Origin: Burkholderiaceae bacterium
Lineage (GTDB): Bacteria > Pseudomonadota > Gammaproteobacteria > Burkholderiales > Burkholderiaceae
Reading direction: 5' to 3'
DNA: 64,000 nucleotides
Assembly (NCBI GenBank): GCA_947449305.1
Contig: CANFRA010000002.1
Coordinates: 1 to 64,000 of the forward strand
Shown: piece after piece, positions 54,074-63,404 of the stretch
Layout of the letters: the number at the start of each line of letters is the position of its first letter
Position numbering within the stretch: position 1 is the first letter of the stretch
Program-made: the position numbers and the translations under genes
The notes under the pieces: generated by a model
What the model was told of the DNA's origin: nothing
Databases searched by the model: none
Seen by the model: the letters and a program-made list of their open reading frames with translations, nothing else

Positions 54074-55426
54074 TCAATCTGCAAAAGATTTTTTTAGGCG
54101 CAAGATCAGAAGTGCTGCAAGACCGACTAGCATGACATACAGCGAGATCAATACTGCTCCTTTACTATGGGCATAGCTAAAACTCGAGTAGGCTAGATAG
54201 GCAGATGCCATGCAGAAGATCAATGGAGTAATGGGATATAACGGCACAGAAAATACCCGAGTTTTCTGATCTTTTGCTCGCAAAATAAACAGGCTTATAC
54301 CCACTAAGAATAAGAAACTCCAAAATACGGGCGCCGTAAACTCCACCATCGCTTCAAAGCCATCGCTCTGTAATGCGCCAAAACCAATTAAAGCAAGACA
54401 AATAAGGCCTTGCACCAGAAAGGCAAAACGAGGGGTGCCGCGAGAGGATTCCCAATGGGCCATTTTACGAAGACCACGCCAATCTTCACCCATAGCAAAA
54501 TTGGTGCGAGCGCCAACAATCATAGTGGCATTAATACTGGTAAGCGCTGCAACCGCTACAAATATACCGAGTAACTTTTCTCCGATGGGACCGAAAGCAA
54601 GGCCAAGTAAGTCAGCTGGCGCAGCCTTACTGTTTGCTAATTGTTTTAAGCCCAGGCCATTCATGAGCGCGATGTTCACTAAAAGATAAATAATCGAGAT
54701 GATGAATAAACTAAAGACGATCACTCGAACGATGGTATGTGCGCTTCCTTTTAGTTCTGCTGAAATGTAGGCAGACTCATTCCAGCCGCCAAAGGTGAGT
54801 AGAACAAAAACCATGGCTAGACCCATCATGCCAAATTCCGGTGTACTAGAAAACAATGGAGGGTTTATGACAGTTGGAATTGGGGCAGTAAAAAGACCAA
54901 AGCCCGCAATAATGATGGCTATAAGGCCAGAAACTTCTAAAACCGTTAATGCAGTTTGTATGTTGGCTGAAGCTTCAATACCAACTAAGTTAATAATCGT
55001 CAGCACAACAACGATGGCAACTGCCCAGTAGATGTCTGAGTGCGGCCCAAAGGAAGCGACCTTGCTCATGTAATCACCAAAGACAAAGGCAAGCAATGCG
55101 ATGGATCCCGTATTAATCACCATCGCTTTAGCCCAGCCGTACAAGAAAGAAATATTCTTGCCGTAAGCCCGAGTTAAAAAATGATAATCACCGCCGGCAT
55201 GCGGGTATAGGGTTGCTAATTCAGCATAACAAAGGGCGCCAGCAAGAGAGATGATAGCTCCACCTACCCAAATTGTCAGAGCCCAACCGACATCACCAGT
55301 GATCCCTGCCACTATGGATGGGGTTTTAAAGATGCCAGCACCAATGACGATGCCAACAATAATGGCAACAGCTCCTAGGGGGCTAAGTAAGCGCTGAGGC
55401 GAAGCCCCTGAATCATTGACTGACAT
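54074..55426 (-). CDS. APC family amino acid permease
   Basis: GVAAIIVGIVIGAGIFKTPS, about 12 hydrophobic segments. Confidence 0.9.
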   Translation of the reverse strand: MSVNDSGASPQRLLSPLGAVAIIVGIVIGAGIFKTPSIVAGITGDVGWALTIWVGGAIISLAGALCYAELATLYPHAGGDYHFLTRAYGKNISFLYGWAKAMVINTGSIALLAFVFGDYMSKVASFGPHSDIYWAVAIVVVLTIINLVGIEASANIQTALTVLEVSGLIAIIIAGFGLFTAPIPTVINPPLFSSTPEFGMMGLAMVFVLLTFGGWNESAYISAELKGSAHTIVRVIVFSLFIISIIYLLVNIALMNGLGLKQLANSKAAPADLLGLAFGPIGEKLLGIFVAVAALTSINATMIVGARTNFAMGEDWRGLRKMAHWESSRGTPRFAFLVQGLICLALIGFGALQSDGFEAMVEFTAPVFWSFLFLVGISLFILRAKDQKTRVFSVPLYPITPLIFCMASAYLAYSSFSYAHSKGAVLISLYVMLVGLAALLILRLKKSFAD

Positions 55427-55437
55427 CCGCTGAAATC

Positions 55438-56280
55438 TTAAAGGCGCTTACCAGTAATCACATTATCGTTATAAGACCTACTTTTATAAAGACCCTTTAG
55501 CTCATTATTATTGACAGACATCATGACAAAATGTGCGCTCTTGTCACGATCAAGATAGGTAAAGCTCAGAGTTGCACCATCTAATTTTGGATTGAGAAGA
55601 GGTTGTGATTCGTTGCCAATTTGAAGCGTGCCGCCTATTTTTTGATAATGTTGAGATAGTTTTAAAACTGTCTTGCCTGACTCCATTCCCAAAATTACCC
55701 ACTCTCCAGCTACTTGAGCGGGAACAACCCAATAAAAGGCTTTAGCAGGACTATCAATTTCAATATCTGCCTCCCAATCGCCCATATTAAATGCGTGCGA
55801 TGCTACACGCGTGCCAGGCTTCATCTTTAATATAGTAGGACGCAAAGCGATATTGAGCTCAGGCAATAAATACATCGTGACCACAGTTGCTTTACTAAAA
55901 TCTTCTACAAAGATATCCCCGTTAATAATCTTCACGCGATCACTTACACTAGAACGATCGACATTGCGTTGGGCTAATTGCGCCATCTCAGGATTAAACT
56001 CAATACCAATAGCACGTGCGCCAAAATCTTTCGCAGCTGCAATCGCAATCCTGCCATCGCCAGAACCAAGGTCATAGACTAAATCAGTGGAATTGACTTT
56101 GGCAGTTCGCAACATGATGGCGAGTAATTCATTGGTGGTGGGTACCCAAACCACATCTTTGCCTTCTTGCCCAACTCGAGGCTGATATTTATCGTCACCG
56201 CCCTCTAAGATACCTTGGGCAAATGTATTGAGAGCGAAAAAGGCGCTAAAAATAATGAAACAAACTTTAAAATACTTCAT
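55438..56280 (-). CDS. Exported SAM-dependent methyltransferase-like protein
   Basis: Signal peptide; DLVYDLGSGDGRIAIAAAKDFGARAIGIEFNPEM motif I; VVTMYLLPELN. Confidence 0.82.
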   Translation of the reverse strand: MKYFKVCFIIFSAFFALNTFAQGILEGGDDKYQPRVGQEGKDVVWVPTTNELLAIMLRTAKVNSTDLVYDLGSGDGRIAIAAAKDFGARAIGIEFNPEMAQLAQRNVDRSSVSDRVKIINGDIFVEDFSKATVVTMYLLPELNIALRPTILKMKPGTRVASHAFNMGDWEADIEIDSPAKAFYWVVPAQVAGEWVILGMESGKTVLKLSQHYQKIGGTLQIGNESQPLLNPKLDGATLSFTYLDRDKSAHFVMMSVNNNELKGLYKSRSYNDNVITGKRL

Positions 56281-56352
56281 ATGATTTCCATAAAAAAATA
56301 TTAGAGCTTTTATTGCTCTACATGAGGCGTTATGTTTCCTAATTGTCTGTAC

Positions 56353-56721
56353 TTACTCATTCTCTTTTACTGAATTCGCGCGACTAATAATCCAGCAAGC
56401 TCCTGCAATCATGATGATGGCCCCGCTCTCATAAAGTAAGATTGCAGGATTTCCATCCTTGCCCTGAAGAATAATTAATCTACTCAATGCAGTCATTGCA
56501 ATAAACAAAGGTATCGTGATTGGAATGCGATGGCTAGAATAAAAGGCTGCCAGCATCCCAAGTACCTCTGCATAAATAAACATTAGCAAAAGGTCCTGCA
56601 GCTCAACACGACGATTACTAATTAGAGAAAAAATTTCTTGGCCCATTGCTGCAACAGTAAATACCGCAATAATGATGAGAAATAGTTTTTCAACTAAGCC
56701 TATGATATTTTTAACGTTCAT
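56353..56721 (-). CDS. PsiE-like membrane protein
   Basis: Four hydrophobic segments; RRVELQDLLLMFIYAEVLGMLAAFY. Confidence 0.7.
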   Translation of the reverse strand: MNVKNIIGLVEKLFLIIIAVFTVAAMGQEIFSLISNRRVELQDLLLMFIYAEVLGMLAAFYSSHRIPITIPLFIAMTALSRLIILQGKDGNPAILLYESGAIIMIAGACWIISRANSVKENE

Positions 56722-56864
56722 ATGCCAACCTTTTTACCATGAGTAGATTTATAGTTATATTAGCTTATATGCCGCTTAAATTACACTGGGATAATTAACC
56801 CCTTAGACAGAACCATGCTTTACAGGACGCCTTATGATTAAGATATCCACTAAAGGGAATATTG

Positions 56865-57014
56865 ATGGATAACTTTGGTCCTATTATCTTGTTTGAAGGG
56901 GTGCTCGTCTTTGGGGGAGTTTTGCTATTTGCATGGTGGCAATTACGTGACCTTCGAAAAGAGCGAGAAAAAGACCAGAAGAAGAAAGAGCAAGACTTAA
57001 AGCAAGATTCTTGA
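56865..57014 (+). CDS. 49-aa small membrane protein with charged tail
   Basis: MDNFGPIILFEGVLVFGGVLLFAWWQLRDLRKEREKDQKKKEQDLKQDS*; not in ORF track. Confidence 0.65.
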   Translation: MDNFGPIILFEGVLVFGGVLLFAWWQLRDLRKEREKDQKKKEQDLKQDS

Positions 57015-57054
57015 AGCTTCAATGAGAGGCACCATCCTAATCGAAGTTAGATGC

Positions 57055-57480
57055 TTAATTCTGATTACCATTGGCTACCGACCGCATGATTCTCAATAAT
57101 TCAACATCATGGCTCGGAAGTCCATCTAGCAATCCTGCCAAATGAGGTACGTCTTTAGCAATTTGATCTCCACCATAAAATCGCAATGCCCAATTGGGAA
57201 ATAGTCTTTGATTAATTTCACCTAAATCTATTCGATGCAGAATCTCATGGCGATAGTCTTTTTGAATGTTTTCCCAAAGAAACAGAACATCTTTTCGCCT
57301 GCCTTCGAGAATCTGTGAGAAATGGCCGTTCTCATAAAATAAGACGCCTGTAAGCTCATGATCTTGATTCCACTTATAGGAAACATCGAATAGATGAACT
57401 AGGCTGGATAAACCCATATCATGCGTTGCCTTGCTGACATAGCTAAGCTCAACTAATTGATCCGGATCTTCTGAACTCAC
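57055..57480 (-). CDS. BLUF-domain (blue-light sensing) protein
   Basis: VELSYVSKAT, WNQDHELTGVLFYENGHFSQILEGRRKDV, IQKDYRHEI: the Tyr, Asn and Gln expected around the flavin are present. Confidence 0.88.
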   Translation of the reverse strand: MSSEDPDQLVELSYVSKATHDMGLSSLVHLFDVSYKWNQDHELTGVLFYENGHFSQILEGRRKDVLFLWENIQKDYRHEILHRIDLGEINQRLFPNWALRFYGGDQIAKDVPHLAGLLDGLPSHDVELLRIMRSVANGNQN

Positions 57481-57578
57481 TTTGCCCCCTTGGGTCTTCC
57501 AGATGCCTATAAATAACTAAACCCAGTGTGTTCTTTTAGTTGCCAGGCTTATATGGGCAATAACCCTAGCTATGCAAC

Positions 57579-57605
57579 AAAAAACCACCCGAAGGTGGTT
57601 TTTTA
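57579..57605. terminator. Intrinsic (bidirectional) terminator
   Basis: AAAAAACCACC-CGAA-GGTGGTTTTTT. Confidence 0.82.
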
Positions 57606-57619
57606 TCTACTTACTGCCT

Positions 57620-58918
57620 TTAGCTTTTTGGACAGCCATTTGCAACTGGTTTTGCAGCTATACGATCCTTAACCCACGTCAGATACATTGGGGCTGATAA
57701 CCCAGGAGTTGAGAAATGGGTTTGCTCTCCCGGTAACTGAATACGCTCAATATTGCCACCCATGGAACACATTTGTTTTTGATAAAGTTCGTGCATGATC
57801 GGGGGGACGGCCGTATCTTTCGTGCCCCAATAGATCACTACTGGTGCTATGGGCTTAACGGGCATCACACTGCCATCAATTAGGGCTTTTGCCCAGGCAA
57901 TAGTATTAACAGGCTTATCACGCAGGAGTGTTTTGAACTGATTGCCATAGGTGTAATTGAAGGTATCGGCAATCACATGCATGCATTTGTTCAAGAGCAC
58001 TTGATCGACTACCTTAGAGCCTTGGTCCGTGAATAGATCGCTGAGCTTAAGATTGGGATAGGCTGCTTGAGTCCCCCATATTGTCATTGCAAAATGGGAG
58101 AAATTAAATACATTGTCGGAAAATAACTGAATGAGTCCGTTTACAGCTTTATCAGCAGACGCCTGATCTTTATTGGCATTTTGGATCATCACTGCAGCAT
58201 CATCAGGAGCCATAGCAACAAATCCCAGCACCTGTAAATCATCAGTTACGGCACCCTTCTTGCTGAGGTAATCACCTAAGCTAGCAGCAGCAATCGTTGC
58301 CCCGCCACCCTGTGACCAGCCATAGAAAATGGTGCGCTTACCAGCTCCAGTATCTTTCATGGAAATTGCCGCGCGTGCTGAGTTAATTAAATCACGACCA
58401 TTGCTCCCCGCCACTGCATATTGATGCTTGCCACCACCACCCAATCCTTGATAGTCAGTAGCTACAACAACATAGCCTTCTTTAATAAACTCCTCTAAGT
58501 TTGGGATACCATAATCCGTCCATGAATTACCGCCCACCAAGAAATACTGATTAAGCGGAACTGCTGGATTGGTTATTTGCGAAGGTCCACAATTTTGTGC
58601 AGTTCCTGTCGTGCCATGTGCCCATGCAAGAACGGGTCTACCCTCTTTGGGGACTGCGCCAACCGGAGCGACAACTAAACCCGTTGAAATCGTGAGGCGC
58701 TCAGCAATGTCTGAGGAGATATATGCAATGCGCCACGCTTGCGCACCTTTGATTGGGGTGCTGATCTTTTCTTGTTTAATGATCTGACCTAATTTACCTT
58801 CAGATGCCATTTTCATAACATCGGCATAAAAAGGCGGCATAGATGGATTGGCATTAGCTGTACCAAAAGAAAAACTCAAGGTAAAGCCAACGATTAATGA
58901 GGAAAGTAGTTTTCTCAT
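57620..58918 (-). CDS. Secreted lipase / alpha-beta hydrolase
   Basis: Signal peptide; GWSQGGGATIAAA nucleophile elbow; VVATDYQGLGG; VIYWGTKDTAVPP. Confidence 0.87.
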   Translation of the reverse strand: MRKLLSSLIVGFTLSFSFGTANANPSMPPFYADVMKMASEGKLGQIIKQEKISTPIKGAQAWRIAYISSDIAERLTISTGLVVAPVGAVPKEGRPVLAWAHGTTGTAQNCGPSQITNPAVPLNQYFLVGGNSWTDYGIPNLEEFIKEGYVVVATDYQGLGGGGKHQYAVAGSNGRDLINSARAAISMKDTGAGKRTIFYGWSQGGGATIAAASLGDYLSKKGAVTDDLQVLGFVAMAPDDAAVMIQNANKDQASADKAVNGLIQLFSDNVFNFSHFAMTIWGTQAAYPNLKLSDLFTDQGSKVVDQVLLNKCMHVIADTFNYTYGNQFKTLLRDKPVNTIAWAKALIDGSVMPVKPIAPVVIYWGTKDTAVPPIMHELYQKQMCSMGGNIERIQLPGEQTHFSTPGLSAPMYLTWVKDRIAAKPVANGCPKS

Positions 58919-59017
58919 ATTTAGCTCCAGAGAATAGAAAGTATTGAAATTAGGTGCTTAAACCGACAAAATTGGAACGCTGACGCAACGTGAAGCGTAT
59001 CAGAATTCCTTTGCCTA

Positions 59018-59191
59018 CTAAATACTGCTTGCGTGAGTTTCTCTACCGTAATTCGCCTCTAGCTGGCCAATATAGAGATTTTTGACATGGCTAATTGCTC
59101 CAGGCTTAAGAGCTCCATCAACAGATACGGCACTCTCTTCCTCAAGATTTAACTCAGCTAAGGTCGAAGCAAATATCTCGCACTCAAATAC
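59018..59191 (-). pseudogene. Start-less 57-codon open frame; likely C-terminal relic of a decayed gene
   Basis: Reverse frame VFECEIFASTLAELNLEEESAVSVDGALKPGAISHVKNLYIGQLEANYGRETHASSI*; no Met/Val start context. Confidence 0.35.
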
Positions 59192-59204
59192 TTATGATTA
59201 ATGC

Positions 59205-59510
59205 CTATTTCAGGGCATTAATTGGATCCATCACTACAACACCAATTGGTTTATCTAAAAGAGATTCTATGACTGCTCGATAGTTTTTGTAGTGAGCGGT
59301 TTGGCGGTGAAAGTCAAGAGCGGCGGCATCTGCATAGTTCTCAAACAAATGAAATGAAACGCCATCTTTAGTTGAGGTATATAAGTCATATCGTAGGCAT
59401 CCGGGCTCAGCTCTGGTAGGATCGACCATTCCCTTTAAGATTTCTTGAACTTGGCTCTCGAGATTAGCTTTTGGATAAAAGCTAGCAAATACAAAAATAC
59501 TTTTACTCAT
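59205..59510 (-). CDS. Putative quinol monooxygenase (ABM domain)
   Basis: RAEPGCLRYDLYTSTKDGVSFHLFENYADAAALDFHRQTAHYKNY. Confidence 0.88.
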   Translation of the reverse strand: MSKSIFVFASFYPKANLESQVQEILKGMVDPTRAEPGCLRYDLYTSTKDGVSFHLFENYADAAALDFHRQTAHYKNYRAVIESLLDKPIGVVVMDPINALK

Positions 59511-59560
59511 ATTGAACTTTCTAAAATGTTCGGTTGATAAAGATTAGTAATGACAAACCA

Positions 59561-59914
59561 TTAACCAGTGGCACTAACCGTTCTAAATTCAAATCCTTGC
59601 CAAGGATAGGCGTCTGGAAAATCAACATCTTTCCAATTTAGGTCTAAAGGATGAGCGGTCTCAGCAAAAGTCATTGCTAGGTTATATAAAACAAGAGCAT
59701 CGGCTGGTAATTTAGAGATCGTATATTGATCCAAATAAGTCAGTACAGTATCAATTCGGGGTAGCATCGCTTCATAAAATGGCTTAAGTTGCTCAAGGGT
59801 TACTGTGTGTAGTTTTTGATAGCGAGCTGCCTCGCTGGTTAGAGCCCAATCCTGAACCCAAACCTCTAAATCTGAAAATTCGTGTGGTAATTGTTTTTTC
59901 GACATGACAATCAT
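59561..59914 (-). CDS. Uncharacterised small protein of Rieske oxygenase cluster
   Basis: 117-aa ORF (start may be MSKKQLP) two nt downstream of the Rieske gene, same strand. Confidence 0.75.
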   Translation of the reverse strand: MIVMSKKQLPHEFSDLEVWVQDWALTSEAARYQKLHTVTLEQLKPFYEAMLPRIDTVLTYLDQYTISKLPADALVLYNLAMTFAETAHPLDLNWKDVDFPDAYPWQGFEFRTVSATG

Positions 59915-59916
59915 CC

Positions 59917-61113
59917 TTACCTTTTGAGCATATCGTCAGCGGCACGATAATGATTTTGGAGTAACTGCTCTTGCTCTGAAAGATGCATGAATGGCAATCC
60001 ATTACTAATAATGCTCTGAAATTGGGTTTCCATTGTTGCCAAATCCTCCCTTAGCACCTCACGATTTCTGACCAAGGAATGAGCCTGAGCAATACGATCA
60101 GAGGGCTTATCTGTTTTATAACTAAAACGCATAACCCGAATATCCGTTTTCTCATGAGAGATTGGCCAGAACATCATGATGGAGTTTGTATTAGCTTGAG
60201 GCCCAATAACGGTATTGGGAAAGAGATGAACTATGTCAAAAGCCCACTGTTTAAAGCGAGAAGGATTAACGCCAATTGGAAGCGCATCCATATCAAAATG
60301 GGCAAAAGAGGGAAACATAGGACGGGAATGCTGATAAAAAATACCTTCTGCAGGAGTAGGCTTGTGATTAGGATTGCCCGGCGCAGAATATCGACCAAAA
60401 TGCTCACCAACTTCTAGATAAGGTCTATGCCGATGAGGATTGGTTGGACTGCCCTGATAGTCAGGAACAGTATTTTTATGTATAAACAAATTATGATAGC
60501 CCTCACAAAATGCGTTGACGGCCAAGTTCCAATTGGTGTTCACAACTACGCGATGGTCGGCTACCTTAACGCGGTTCGCCGAGAAGCCGGTGTATTGGTT
60601 ATAGATATCGCCTAACCACTCTTTCAAAGTTTGTTCAGGTTGCTCTTGAAAGTTAACAAAGACAATGTCCTCCCATACCTCTGAATGAATCTCAATTAGG
60701 CCTAAGTTTTCTTTACTCAAATCTTTGAATTGACCCTGATCTGTAACACCAACTAGTTTGCCGGTATTCGAGTAGTTCCATGCATGAAACTTGCAGGTGA
60801 AGAACTTGGCACACCCAGAAGCATCATGAATCAACTTATCACCACGATGCCTGCAGATATTACGAAATACCCGTACCTTATCGTCTTCTCCTCTTGTGAC
60901 AATGAGCGATGCTTTGAGGGGTGGTACGTCTGTAACAAAATAATCGCCTTTATTTGCTAACTCTTTTGAGTCGCCAATAATGAGCCATGATTTAGCGAAG
61001 ATATCTTTTACTTCTTGCTCATAGAACTCTTTAGATAGACGATCTACCATGGGAATTCTATTTTTTAAGCAGCTGGTATCACCCTTAAAAATAGTTATGC
61101 ATTCTTCGGTCAT
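59917..61113 (-). CDS. Rieske (2Fe-2S) aromatic ring-hydroxylating oxygenase alpha subunit
   Basis: CRHRGDKLIHDASGCAKFFTCKFHAWNY Rieske centre; NAFCEGYHNLFIHKN mononuclear iron site. Confidence 0.93.
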   Translation of the reverse strand: MTEECITIFKGDTSCLKNRIPMVDRLSKEFYEQEVKDIFAKSWLIIGDSKELANKGDYFVTDVPPLKASLIVTRGEDDKVRVFRNICRHRGDKLIHDASGCAKFFTCKFHAWNYSNTGKLVGVTDQGQFKDLSKENLGLIEIHSEVWEDIVFVNFQEQPEQTLKEWLGDIYNQYTGFSANRVKVADHRVVVNTNWNLAVNAFCEGYHNLFIHKNTVPDYQGSPTNPHRHRPYLEVGEHFGRYSAPGNPNHKPTPAEGIFYQHSRPMFPSFAHFDMDALPIGVNPSRFKQWAFDIVHLFPNTVIGPQANTNSIMMFWPISHEKTDIRVMRFSYKTDKPSDRIAQAHSLVRNREVLREDLATMETQFQSIISNGLPFMHLSEQEQLLQNHYRAADDMLKR

Positions 61114-61125
61114 GTTCTATCTCGG

Positions 61126-62304
61126 TTAATCAATTAAAGATGAAAGCGCCATATCGCCGAGCATCTGAAAGCGCATATGACTACGAATACGTTCCATAAT
61201 CCCGGAGGTTAAGGAAACAAATGTGATTTCTCTTTGCGGGTCAACCCAGAATCCCATAGAACCAAGCCCCCAGCTACCGAAGGTTTCAGCAGAAGCTAGC
61301 GTCGGAATATGACTTGGGAAGACTCCCTCACCACGTAAAAAGAGCCCAAGGCCAAGGTACGCGGGAAAAGGAGCTAAGCCATGCAAGGCACGTGAGTTAT
61401 TCATCATGCTATTTGGCCTAAGACCAGTATGGTTAGAGGTCATGAGCTGAACCATCGCTGGAGATAAAACTCGTCCACCTTCTAATGCGCCACCTAAACG
61501 TAGAGCCTCAGCGAATCTTAAAATATCTTGGGCACTTGCAAATCCGCCACCCCCTGCTGCAAGCTCAGTAGTTTCAGTAATCGATTTATCTCTGGTCATT
61601 AAATATTGATGGTTTAATTCAGGAGAATCAAAATCTCGGACTGCAACTGGAACTCTTCTTTCTGAAAGTTCTTTTTTGATACCAAAAGATGTATCTTTCA
61701 TTTTTAATGGCTCAAATACATCTTCTGCCATGATGGCCCTAAACGATCTTTTCTTTGCGTCCAAACGGCGAATCACCTCAGCCAAAATAGTGTAGCCAGT
61801 CATTGCGCTATAGCTCACTATCTCACCAGGAGGTGTTTCTAATGGCATTTCGCAAATTGCAGCCACGCTTTTCTCTAAGACCATCAAATCTGGAACAGGA
61901 ATAGGTGCAGGGGCCATGCCTAGTCCAGCGGTATGAGTCAGAATATGGCCCACAGTAACCCGCTCTTTACCGCGCTTTGCAAATTCAGGGATGATGTGAT
62001 GTACAGGAGTGAGCATGCTCACTTCTCCCCGTTCAATACACCTTAATAACCCAGTAGCAGTTAATGCCTTCGAAATGGACATAATGCTAAAGATTGCATC
62101 CTCACGCATGGGTCGCTTGGAATCACGCTCTTGATAACCCAGCGTTAAATCTAGCACCAACTTTCCACGACGAGCCATCAGAAAACGTCCGCCATCATAT
62201 TTTTCAGCATTAATGTCTGTTTTAATGCGATCTTGTATGCGGTTCAATGCAATTGGATCAAATCCCAAACTTTCTGGGTTTGTTAATGTATTTAGAGAAC
62301 TCAT
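61126..62304 (-). CDS. Serine hydrolase / beta-lactamase family (class C-like)
   Basis: FSIMSISKALTATGLL (SxxK), VSYSAMTGYTILAEVI (YxA); start MSSLNTL. Confidence 0.88.
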   Translation of the reverse strand: MSSLNTLTNPESLGFDPIALNRIQDRIKTDINAEKYDGGRFLMARRGKLVLDLTLGYQERDSKRPMREDAIFSIMSISKALTATGLLRCIERGEVSMLTPVHHIIPEFAKRGKERVTVGHILTHTAGLGMAPAPIPVPDLMVLEKSVAAICEMPLETPPGEIVSYSAMTGYTILAEVIRRLDAKKRSFRAIMAEDVFEPLKMKDTSFGIKKELSERRVPVAVRDFDSPELNHQYLMTRDKSITETTELAAGGGGFASAQDILRFAEALRLGGALEGGRVLSPAMVQLMTSNHTGLRPNSMMNNSRALHGLAPFPAYLGLGLFLRGEGVFPSHIPTLASAETFGSWGLGSMGFWVDPQREITFVSLTSGIMERIRSHMRFQMLGDMALSSLID

Positions 62305-62320
62305 TTTTTCCAATCGATGT

Positions 62321-63307
62321 CTATTGATCAACTTTAATATTCGTTGTTTTAATGACCTGGCCCCAACGATTGAATTCATTTTGCATATAGGCATCAAGCT
62401 CTTTGACACTCATACCATTTGCCCTAGGAATTACGCCTGCTTTAATGAGCGATGCACGTGCCTCAGGATCATTTAAAACCGCATTTGCTTCACGATTTAG
62501 ATAATTAATAATGGGTCTAGGAGTTTTGGCTGGAAGCAATATGCCTTGCCAAAACGCCAAAGTAATCGGAACTCCTTGCTCTGTAAATGTAGGTACATCA
62601 GGCGAGTCAGTTACTCGCGAGGTAGTATCAACGCCCAAGATACGGACAGCCCCACCCTTCTCATGACCCGTAGCCATGCTCAGAGGAACCATTGTCACGT
62701 CAACCTGACCACCCAAAACTGCTGCAAAGGAAGGGCCTGAGCCTTGGTATGGGACATGTAACATTTTGAGATCAGTCTTCTCATTAAATGCCTCTGTACG
62801 AATATGAGCACCGCTACCCACGCCCCATGTTGAATAGGAATATTTCCCAGGATTAGCTTTAGCAGTTTGAATAAATTCACTCAGATTAGTGGCTGATACT
62901 TTGCTGGTATTGACAACTAAGGCATTTGGCATACTTCCCACAACTACTACAGGGACAAAATCCTTCAATGGGTCATAGCGAACTTTTGGAAATAGATGAG
63001 GTATTACAGAATGAGTATCGCCGACGGTGTATTCCATGGTGTAGCCATCCGGTGCAGCACGCGCTACAAATTCAGTCCCAACCATTCCACTTGCGCCGCC
63101 ACGATTTTCAACCGTAATGGGTTGTTTAATGCGCTCGCTGAGATATTTTGCAAAAACACGAGCAACGTTATCGGTGCCACCACCAGCCGGATAAGGGACG
63201 ATCATCTTAATTGGCTTATCTGGGTACTCTGCAAAAGCTGTTGATACTGCAAAACAAAAACCCAAGCAGGTCTTCAGAGAGAAACTCAATATTTTGCTGA
63301 TTTCCAT
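62321..63307 (-). CDS. Tripartite tricarboxylate transporter (Bug) substrate-binding protein
   Basis: PDKPIKMIVPYPAGGGTDNVARVFAKYLSER, GSGAHIRTEAFNEKTDLKMLHVPYQG. Confidence 0.92.
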   Translation of the reverse strand: MEISKILSFSLKTCLGFCFAVSTAFAEYPDKPIKMIVPYPAGGGTDNVARVFAKYLSERIKQPITVENRGGASGMVGTEFVARAAPDGYTMEYTVGDTHSVIPHLFPKVRYDPLKDFVPVVVVGSMPNALVVNTSKVSATNLSEFIQTAKANPGKYSYSTWGVGSGAHIRTEAFNEKTDLKMLHVPYQGSGPSFAAVLGGQVDVTMVPLSMATGHEKGGAVRILGVDTTSRVTDSPDVPTFTEQGVPITLAFWQGILLPAKTPRPIINYLNREANAVLNDPEARASLIKAGVIPRANGMSVKELDAYMQNEFNRWGQVIKTTNIKVDQ

Positions 63308-63373
63308 CGTTTTGCCCCCTTTAATTAACAATTCATTGTGGTATTTGCCATGGGATTAAACAATACGATAAAC

Positions 63374-63404
63374 TGAATAATAACTATTCAAATAATGAAT
63401 AATA
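63374..63404. promoter_or_regulatory. Candidate LysR-type operator at divergent promoter
   Basis: TGAATA-ATAAC-TATTCA dyad plus a third TGAATA copy overlapping the ATG. Confidence 0.35.
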
